From the NCBI RefSeq assembly GCF_002994745.2, contig NC_037090.1:21006001-21070000 (forward strand): 64,000 nt of DNA, read 5' to 3'. The stretch comes from Rosa chinensis (lineage: Eukaryota > Streptophyta > Magnoliopsida > Rosales > Rosaceae). A model generated the notes under the pieces. The model saw only the letters and a program-made list of their open reading frames with translations. It ran no database searches and was not told the origin of the DNA. The position numbers and the translations under genes were made by a program. Numbering within the stretch: the stretch's first letter is position 1; the number at the start of each line of letters is the position of its first letter. Shown piece by piece: positions 56,694 through 64,000 of this stretch.

Positions 56694-57385
56694 GACCCTT
56701 AAAGGAACCACTAAGAAAGCTAAAACTGGGTTCTGAAAAATTTGTCTTCAACACCAAGACCCATCTTCACATATAGAATTGAAGGGGGAGATGTGTGCCT
56801 GAAGAAAATTTCTGGGTAAAGTGACAATGAAAATGCAAAGGATGCATTCCTATAAAAAATAATTAAAAAAAAAAAAAACTTATTATTTTTTTTATTATTA
56901 TAGGAAAAAGAGAATTTAAAGCATAAATTAGTCATTTAAAGTTGAAAATTGCCTGCTAACAGACGTCGTAACAGAGCTAACGGTTTTAGGTACCTAATCT
57001 TCAGTCTGGTTGAGAACCTCAAGTACCGTATTGATATTTTTCAAAGCTGAGATACCAAAAGTTATAAGGTGGCAAAGGCAGGGTACCGTACGGACCATTT
57101 TCCCTTATTTGATCTGAAGTTGGTCCTCACTATGGAAATTATTTTAATTCAATATTTTTTTATTTTTGTTTTTATAAATTACCCTAACCACCATCCCTTA
57201 TAATTATATTTCTTTAACTTTTTTTTTTCCTTTTCTATTTGGCAAGTCAATAATTCCCAAATCATAAACCCTTATTTTCCCACGAGGACTTGAAAACTCT
57301 TTTTGATTCATTCTTTTCATTTCCATTAAAACCTTCTCTAGCATAGTCATTATATCTCTCTAATGAGATGCTTTGAAGTTCAATC

Positions 57386-57506
57386 ATGGCAAAACAAGAA
57401 ACTTTAGACCTATCTTTGGAGAAAATTTTACATCTGATTTGCAATGGAGACATGGAAGAAAAATATGAGTTCAGTGATCATAACCCCTTTGAATTCATTA
57501 TTCATG
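57386..57506 (+). other. exon-like reading frame, unknown protein
   Basis: ATG at 57386 in good context (AATCATGG) reads MAKQETLDLSLEKILHLICN, then EKYEFSDHNPFEFIIH, and meets a GGTAAG donor at 57507. I do not recognise it, and no second exon is evident. A captured first exon or a young orphan are both possible. Confidence 0.3.
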
Positions 57507-57624
57507 GTAAGATTCTAATTGAAATTATTTGGTGTATTGGAATCCATTGAATACAATTGGTGCATAATTGAATACAATTGTTTAGTAGAGAGTCATGATA
57601 TAATGTCAGGATGTTCTCTAGGTG

Positions 57625-57745
57625 CCTATTATAATCAGGGGTTTAGGCTCAATGTCCACCCCCCCTTGTATTCGACAGTTTCATTAATCAAGGTTTGATG
57701 GCAGCTGCACCAGCCCTTTATTCAAAAATAATAATAATAATAATG
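57625..57745 (+). mobile_element. probable LINE 3' tail with (AAT)n end
   Basis: A C-rich stretch, then TCGACAGTTTCATTAATCAAGG, GGCAGCTGCACCAGCCCTTTA and TTCAAAAATAATAATAATAATAATG. It looks like the 3' untranslated end and simple tail of a plant non-LTR element. No coding part or target duplication was identified. Confidence 0.35.
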
Positions 57746-58186
57746 ATGGCCTTATTATTATAGACATGATTTGTTCTACTATATTATGCTAGTAGAACAT
57801 AATATTGTCCCCACAGGAAGATTGCAACTCACTGCATTCAATACTATGTAGAGCATCTCCAAATTTTATGTACATCATCAGCTGCAGTGTGGAACCTTGT
57901 GGCTAAAGTGGATACAACGCTGATTCCATTTTTTTTTTTTTTTTGGATTTGAGGATGATGCACACCTGAATTAAGAATTATAAACAAACAAGCACCGAGT
58001 TTGGTGCTTTGCAAAGTATGAGAACAAATTTTACAATTTGGATTCAGTTGGATGAAGGTAATTATCAGGGAAGCATATTTTTTGTCTAATAATATAGGTC
58101 ATTCTACTTAATAAACATATTCTTTTTCCTTCATTTACAGGTAAAAAAATTTAATTTATTGTATAATGATGTTTGATTCATGATTG

Positions 58187-58861
58187 GTGGTTCTAGTTAG
58201 ACCTCCAAATTTGCTATTTGGACCTCTCATACTTAGTACACCTCTAATTTACTTTTTAGAATACTTGAAAAGCTAAGTAGACCTCCTTATTTTTACCAAA
58301 ACACGCTTGAATATGAGATACAACAATTTGTTATTCTACTTTTTATCTCTATCTTCAACCATGAGAAAAAGAATAAATCAAAATCACATGATATTGCTCT
58401 CTTATGAGTAGGTCTCTCATCCACCAAAATTAATCAAAGGTTCTTGATCTTGACATGTTTTGAATTTGCTAAAAGAAGGATTTCAAGGGTTTTGGGTTGG
58501 AAGATCGAGTAATGACTATATCATAATATTCAATTAATTTAGTTTAAAGAAAGTCTAAATCAAATTATTTTGAATTTATTTTTGTATTAAATGATGGGCC
58601 ATGTATAGAAATTATTATTTTTACTTAATTATTTTAGGTAAATTATACAACTATATGGCAATATAAGGAAATTCCGGAAGAAATAAACAAACAATTTAAT
58701 TGGATATTATATTTAGGGAGGTAAGAAGAGTATTTTTTTTTTTCCCCATTTTTCTCTCTTTGTCCTTATTTGTCTTTTCATATGACTTGACAAAGTCTAT
58801 TAATAATTGAAAAAAGTTGGATGTCCAAATATTAAATTTAGAGGTCTAACTAGAATCATCC
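58187..58861. mobile_element. Mutator-like MITE, 675 bp
   Basis: Inverted ends GTGGTTCTAGTTAGACCTC and GGATGATTCTAGTTAGACCTC, flanked by identical ATTCATGATTG at 58176-58186 and 58862-58872. The 11-bp match fits a 9-11 bp MULE duplication. No coding capacity. Inserted in the right arm of the element above. Confidence 0.82.
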
Positions 58862-58968
58862 ATTCATGATTGACTAGCCAAATAGAAAAAAGAAAAATAA
58901 ACATAATTACAAGGAAGGGTAGTTAGGGTAATTTATAAATAAAATTGAATTAAAGTTATAGAAAAATA

Positions 58969-59950
58969 GAACGAATGTGTGAATTGAGAAAAGATATGTG
59001 TGAATAGCACCATCCAATTCTTATAACCAACCAACCACTCAACATTCACTGCATGTGAAATTTTTTTTACACGCATGCATTTGTTGGATTGCTTCGAAAT
59101 TTTAGACAAATATTTTATCTTTTTCACTTGCTTCATTTCATTGAGAAATTATTTTGTGGTTCCGGACTACCACGTGGCACTGTCATCTGGTGGCCAAGCC
59201 AATAACATAACTCGAATTTGATGGTGACCATGCATGGGGTAAAAAAAAAATTAAATTAAGAGACTAATCATAAATAACTACAAGTTATATGAGCCAATAA
59301 CATCAAACGGGACCACCACTTGTACCATGGTCTGGGACCATGTTATAATTTCCCACATTTCATATAGTCTGGGAAGTGAGAACTCTTCTTTACTCTCAAA
59401 TCTGGGAAATTCTGCTATCCACCTGGTGTATGGGATACCAGTTCCACGTCAACAATTGAAATAGTAACATGGCAAAATCTCTATCGTCAGTAATATTTTA
59501 ATTGTTAACTGTTAACTGTGAGTTTTGTAATTCCTACCTTCAATAAAGTTATTAATATTGCTAGAATCATGCAATATTGGTCTTCTTCTTTTTTCTTTTC
59601 CAAATTCTAATGGGTTGATTGCTGCTTTAAATGAACCAAATGTTGAGAAATTTATGCATATCTTTCTTTCGGGTCCACAAACCTTCTATCACAAAGGTAC
59701 TTAAGTTATTTGATTCTTACAGTCAATAGTATTTGTTGTTGTGGAGAACAATGTTCATATTTTTATTTTTATTTTTTATTTTTTTGTACTTTCCATTGTG
59801 GTACAATTAATGTATTTGATGAAATGTCATTAAGAATTTAGTTTCTATAATGATTTGTATTAGTTGCATACCTAACAGTTATTGTTCTTGGACTATAAGG
59901 TGACTTTCAATTTCTAGAAATTTAATTCTTACTGGCTTATTGATTGGGCA
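58969..59950. other. intergenic, no supported gene
   Basis: AT-rich. Includes a short near-repeat of CTGGGA / ACCATG around 59325-59375. No element ends or coding signal identified. Confidence 0.35.
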
Positions 59951-60326
59951 AATTTCATTGTATCTCCCTAATCTTTACACCCTAAATCATTTATGCCTCT
60001 GCACTTTTAATTTCATCACGCATACCCCTGTACTTACCAATTTCAATTAATCTTGTCTAACCCTTGGCTTTTTTGCCAACTATTATGTGATATATTTTGA
60101 AATTGTAGTCACATACGATATAATTTTGCATGCCACATTAGTGAATCCTCATTATACATGGGAGCCCATTAGTGCCATATTTTCAAGTTACAAAATACTT
60201 GACAAAAAATGAATTATTGGACATGATTGATTAAATTAGAGAGCACAGGGGTACATGTGATGAAATTAAAAGTGTAGGGCCACTACTAATTTAACATGTA
60301 AATGTTAGGGAGGTAAAATGAAATTA
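59951..60326. mobile_element. MITE-like inverted repeat, about 376 bp
   Basis: The arms start AAATTTCATTGTATCTCCCTAA and TAATTTCATTTTACCTCCCTAA, with further inverted matches (CACTTTTAATTTCATCACR, TACCCCTGT). No target duplication could be confirmed, so superfamily is open. Confidence 0.6.
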
Positions 60327-60429
60327 GATTTTTTTTATTTTATGTCATGATTGGTTACCTATTCCATAGATATGATATTTAGTGATGTTCATTGCATAAG
60401 ATATGTTCTTCTATGATATGTTTAATGTT

Positions 60430-60835
60430 AGGACTAAATTCTGCTTACTACCCTGTACTTTCAAGGGTTCATCAATTCAGTCCCTGCACTTCTAATTTAA
60501 TCAGAAAAGTCCTTGCACTCTCCAATTTTCTTTAATTCGATCCAATCCGTCACCACTTCGTCAATTTTAGGGAAAAATTTTCAAACTACCCATCTGCATT
60601 CACAACACTGACGCGTCGGCAGGCTGCCTAGCTATGGGTAGTTTGGGAATTTTCTTGTGAGAATGTCCCACGTCAGCATTTTAACAGTGAAAATTGACGG
60701 AATAGTGACAGATTGGATCGATTTGATGAAATTGGAGAGGGCAATGACTTTTCTGATTAAATTAGAAGTGCAGGGACTGAACTGATGAACCCTTGAAAGT
60801 ACAAGGTAGTAAGCAGAATTTAATCCTTACTGTTA
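60430..60835. mobile_element. MULE-type MITE, copy 1, about 400 bp
   Basis: Inverted arms of about 170 bp, AGGACTAAATTCTGCTTACTAC and AGGATTAAATTCTGCTTACTAC, flanked by TTTAATGTT at 60421-60429 and 60836-60844. The right arm has 8 extra bases (TACTGTTA) before the duplication. The same family recurs at 63170-63566. Confidence 0.8.
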
Positions 60836-60844
60836 TTTAATGTT

Positions 60845-61620
60845 ATGGCTATAAGTTAGTAGCTAGTCGTGAATTTCAAGTTCGAAAAATTTAATGTGAA
60901 TGGGATTTTTTATTTTGCTACAAATTTTTTTCGATATCTAGTCAAGAGGTATATAGTTTTAGATACTTCGTTGCTATCTAGTTTATTGGTTGCCTATTCT
61001 AGAAGTATGGAAAGACTTCACCCATACGTACTCAATTTTTTTTTCCATACCAAATCTAAGGCGTTGGCTAGGGTGTCTTAGCATTCCAGGCACCTACAAG
61101 TGAAGCCTAGCCACTAATGAGTATTAGAGGGACAAGAAAGGATACGAGTAGGTTTGGCATCGATTAAGCTCTCAACCAAGGGAAGCAAGTGGACAGGTAT
61201 GCACATCATGTAAGCCCCTTACTAGTGGGGTAAAACGTTAGCGCGGAAAGTGCCTAGGGATCACGCAAAGCATTCGGGCAGTTGCTACTTAATGCTATGG
61301 CTATAAGGTATGATTAATGATATGAGTTTCTTTTGATGCCTAGTCACGAGGTATTTACATTGCATGTATAGTTTTGGGCTATAGTGCTATGCGTAGATCA
61401 ATTTTTGGTTTTCTAATTAAATAGTTGTCATACTCTCTCTTTAATATTTAATAATTTTTTGTTAACTTTATCCTTTGAATATCTTGATTTGCTTGATGCA
61501 TAGAAATGTTTCAATCTCATAAAAAAAATTTATTTGTAATTTGTTCACCTGAAAATTTGGTTGGTAAATGATATGATCTTCAATATACTTGAGAACCTGG
61601 TAGAGTTTTGTTGGACTATT
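60845..61620. repeat. local duplication, copy 1
   Basis: Matches 62340-63880 in direct orientation (landmarks TTTATTGGTTGCCTATTCTAGA, GGTATTTMCAT, TTGATGCATAGAAATGYTTCAATCT, TTGGTTGGTAAATRATA). Copy 1 has an extra segment at about 61014-61285 that copy 2 lacks. Confidence 0.7.
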
Positions 61621-61631
61621 ACTGTTTATAA

Positions 61632-62312
61632 TAGGGGTGGGCGCGGTTCGGTGCGGATCGGTATTAGGCCAAAACCGCAACCAAACCGCTTCATTCGGTT
61701 GTGCAATATTCAAAACCGCAACCGCATTTTCAAAAGCCACACCGCTTACTTCGGTTACACCGTTTTTCGGTGCGGTGCAGATCAGTTTCGGTTGTGTTCG
61801 GCTTTCGTATAATATGTTCATTAAATGAGAGTCAAATAACCTTTTCTCATTATAGAATTATCCTGTTCTCTTTTCATCCAAGCCAGCAACATTATCATTA
61901 AGCTGTAGTGTGTTGATTGGATTAGTTGGGCCATGTCCTCTGTTGAGAAAGATGAGGGAGGCAGAGTCGAAATGAGGGGCTGAGTGGCTTGACTTAAGGT
62001 TTTCTTCTATGAGAGCAATCAGGTGTAATGAGAAGTATGTGCAACTTGATTTCCACCAATTAGAATTCGACAACTATCAAAATAATATTAATATAAATAA
62101 AAATATTAATTTAAATAAATATTAATTATTCGGACCGGTTCGTTTTTTTCCTACCGGTTTACTCACTAAACCCGCTTCCAAACCGGAGAAATTCGGTCCG
62201 GTTCGGTCAAGTCATTTTTTCCCCTTTATTTCATCCGGTTCGGTCCCCAAGTCGGTTTTTCGGGCCAGTTCGGCCGGTTTTGGACCTCCGGTTCGGTTTC
62301 TGCCCACCCCTA
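61632..62312. mobile_element. hAT-like element, 681 bp
   Basis: Ends TAGGGGTGGGC (left) and TAGGGGTGGGCAGAAACCG (right, reversed), typical Ac/hAT-type termini. Flanks GTTTATAA (61624-61631) and GGTTATAC (62313-62320) agree at 6 of 8 positions, a decayed 8-bp duplication. Subterminal CCGGTTCGGT-like motifs are frequent. A 71-codon minus frame (62073-61858) in the middle has no recognised match. Confidence 0.75.
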
Positions 62313-62601
62313 GGTTATACAAATATTAACTTGGGTAAAACACCTAACTTTCAGGTGACAATTAAAAGAAAATGTAGCCATGTAGGTAAGAGGCGTGACT
62401 TTCAAGTCCAAAAAATTTAATGCATATCAGCTTTTTTATTTTGCTATTAGTTTTTTTTTGATACATTATCAAGAGGTAAATAATTTTAGAATCCTCATTG
62501 TATGTGATTTATTGGTGGCCTATTCTAGATGTATGCTATTTAATGTTATGGCCATAAGGTATAATCAATGTTATGAGTTTCTTTTGATGTCTAGTCATGA
62601 G

Positions 62602-63632
62602 TAGACCTGTAAATGGACCGGATTTTGATTCTGACACGCTCCAAATCCTTGGCTATTGGGCGGGTTTGGATCGAAAATTTTGATCCGTTGATCCGTTAAT
62701 GATCCGAATCTTTTAACTCGTTTATTTAACAGATCAAATACGGATTTAGGTCGATCCGAGCCGTTAATGATCCGGCCCTTTTTTGTAATAATAAAATATT
62801 ATTTTTTATTAATATATTATTTTTAAAAATATATATATATAATATAAAATATAAAGAATTTCTAATACAAATTTTTTTGCAAAAATCTAAGAGACACTCC
62901 ATCACCTAAGATTCCAAGAAGCATTAAGAATTTTGATAATGAGATTATACTTTTGGTGATGCTTTTCATGTTGTTTTAATATTTTATTAATATCTTATGA
63001 GGCATCATGACATAAATTTAATATTACTATTTAAAATTTTAAAAGATTTGAAATTATAAACGGGTCGATTAGCCGATCGGGTATCCTCTAATTCGGCAGA
63101 TACGGATTTGGATCGAGCTATCAATGATCCACCGGGTTAACGGAGCGGGTTTGGATCGAATTTTTTTTTAGGATAAAATTCTGCTTACTACCTTGTACTT
63201 TCAAGGGTTCATCAGTTCAGTCCTTGCACTTCTAATTTAATCATAAAAGTCCTTGTCCTCTCCAATTTCATCAAATCGATCCAATCCGTCACTATTCCAT
63301 CAATTTTTGCTGTTAAAATGCTAACGTGGGACATTCTCACTAGAAAAATTCCCAAACTACTCATCGCTAGATAGCCCCCATCGCGTCAGTGTTGTGAATG
63401 CAGATGGGTAGTTTGGAAATTTTCCCCGAAAATTGACGGAGTGGTAACGGATTGGATCGATTTGATGAAATTAGAGAGTGCAAGGACTTTTCTGATTAAA
63501 TTAGAAGTGCAAGGACTGAACTGATGAACCCTTGAAAGTATAGGGTAGTAAGCAGAATTTAGTCCTTTTTTTTAAGTAAATGGGTTTGGATTTAGGTCGA
63601 TCCGATCCAAATCTGGTCCATTTACAAGTCTA
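62602..63632. mobile_element. hAT-like element, 1,031 bp, with nested MITE
   Basis: Ends TAGACCTGTAAATGGACC and TAGACTTGTAAATGGACC as inverted repeats. The 8-bp flanks are GTCATGAG (62594-62601) and GTTATGAG (63633-63640), one mismatch. Subterminal regions carry many GATCCG / CGGATC motifs. The MITE at 63170-63566 is inserted in it. No transposase. Confidence 0.85.
63170..63566. mobile_element. MULE-type MITE, copy 2, 397 bp
   Basis: Same family as 60430-60835: AGGATAAAATTCTGCTTACTAC and AGGACTAAATTCTGCTTACTAC arms, shared centre (GATGGGTAGTTTGG, GACGGA, GTGACGGATTGGATCGATTT-like blocks). Flanked by runs of T (9 on the left, 7-8 on the right), consistent with a T-rich 9-bp target. Confidence 0.85.
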
Positions 63633-63823
63633 GTTATGAGGTATTTCCATCGCTACAGTGCCATGCATAGATCTATTTTGATTTTTCAGAAAGTTGCTAT
63701 ACTCTCTTTTTAATCTTTAGTGATTTTTTATTTAACTTTGTCCTACAAATGTCTTAATTTGGTTGATGCATTAAAATGCTTCAATCTTATACAAACATGT
63801 TTTATTTGCAATTTGCATTACCT

Positions 63824-63940
63824 GTGAATTTGGTTGGTAAATAATACTATCTTCAATATACTCGAGAACATGGTACACTGACTCTGATATGAAAGAAGCT
63901 ATGCCTTTCGCAAGCACTTCAAGAAGGCAACTACAATTTT
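63824..63940 (-). other. exon-like reading frame, unknown protein
   Basis: On the minus strand an acceptor-like TTGTAG precedes EVLAKGIASFISESVYHVLE and YIEDSIIYQPNSQ, followed by a CAG|GTAATG donor at 63823. The duplicate copy keeps YIEDHIIYQPNFQ with CAG|GTGAAC near 61550. Persistence of both frame and donor suggests a real exon in the ancestral segment. The gene is not identified and would continue to the right of the window. Confidence 0.3.
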
Positions 63941-64000
63941 CAATATAAATCGTCACTTGGAAGGTTAACAATTGGTTTAGCTACTAAGTTTTTATTGGTA

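Larger units (their letters stand above)
33955..57104. mobile_element. outer Mutator-like element, expanded to 23,150 bp by nested insertions
   Basis: The inverted ends read GGAAAAATGATATGTATGGTACCC (left) and GGGAAAATGGTCCGTACGGTACCC (right, reversed). Similarity runs for about 150 bp (TATAACTTTTGGTA, AAAAATATCAATACGGTAC, CCGTTAGCTCT). Both are flanked by the same 9-bp target duplication TTATTTGAT, at 33946-33954 and 57105-57113. Removing the inserted elements (34199-35730, 35886-43369 with its copia, 44356-56693) and their duplications leaves roughly 1.8 kb of original element. Its interior holds a first-exon-like signal peptide (43761-43648), so it may itself have been a Pack-MULE. Confidence 0.88.
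57141..58968. mobile_element. putative TIR element (about 1.1 kb plus insert), boundaries uncertain
   Basis: Inverted arms at about 57141-57275 and 58873-58968 share TTTATAAATTACCCTAACYACC, TATAATTATRTTTMTTT and TTTTCTATTTGGC. The right arm is split by the MULE at 58187-58861. No clear target duplication was found. The interior holds an exon-like frame (57386-57506) and a LINE-tail-like stretch. Confidence 0.5.
62340..63880. repeat. local duplication, copy 2, with nested hAT
   Basis: Direct repeat of 60845-61620, interrupted by the hAT-like element at 62602-63632. The copies are diverged, so the duplication is old. Confidence 0.7.

Noticed and set aside
1..64000. CRISPR arrays, phage or bacterial defence systems
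   Set aside because: Direct repeats here are transposon-internal tandem arrays without unique spacers, and the gene structure is clearly plant nuclear.

Overview
The window reads as nuclear DNA from a flowering plant (eudicot), and the repeat types would fit Rosaceae. It has spliced genes with GT/AG introns, plant-type LTR retrotransposons (Ty1/copia and Tat-lineage Ty3/gypsy), CACTA, hAT and Mutator-like (MULE) DNA transposons, and a class-a terpene synthase. The family-level placement is an impression from memory and is not proven by the sequence. No bacterial operon, CRISPR array, rRNA or convincing tRNA was seen. Only one host gene looks intact; almost everything else is mobile DNA, much of it nested.

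Layout, left to right. 1-5647: a decayed copia element on the minus strand, cut by the window edge, with its 5' LTR at 5315-5647. 5842-8512: two 3' fragments of one LINE-like family (minus strand), an (AAT)n microsatellite, then a palindromic minisatellite at 8550-8880. 9306-13330: a roughly 4-kb LTR-like sequence with a hAT MITE inside. A second partial copy of its right half (13331-20232) is split by a complete 5.3-kb CACTA transposon (13788-19125). That transposon has perfect ends and a CTT target duplication, and it carries exons of a chloroplast rhodanese-like gene (STR11 type) plus a short signal-anchor reading frame. 20233-25567: a 3'-truncated Tat-type gypsy element (+). 25721-28785: a 3.07-kb solo LTR with a 5-bp duplication. 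29217-30607: a foldback MULE with a 9-bp duplication.

31071-33471 (minus) is the intact gene, a seven-exon sesquiterpene-synthase-like gene of 560 codons. Only 483 bp upstream of its ATG begins a 23-kb nest (33955-57104). The outermost layer is a MULE (9-bp duplication TTATTTGAT). Inserted into it are a Pack-MULE carrying an LRR receptor-kinase fragment (34199-35730), a small MULE MITE (35886-43369) that itself received a copia element (36526-43222), and a 12.3-kb Tat gypsy element (44356-56693, minus). The gypsy element carries a 19-copy tandem repeat and a three-exon antisense gene (808 codons, three in-frame stops) with its own promoter-like sequence. It resembles the 'putative gypsy-type transposon' (Transposase_28) proteins.

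57114-64000: further TIR elements (MULE, hAT, MITE) inside a locally duplicated AT-rich segment, with a few orphan exon-like reading frames of unknown identity. The functional story is one probably cytosolic terpene synthase in a sea of transposons, several of which have captured host exons. Boundaries with matching target duplications were read directly; family names rest on motif recognition and were not searched.
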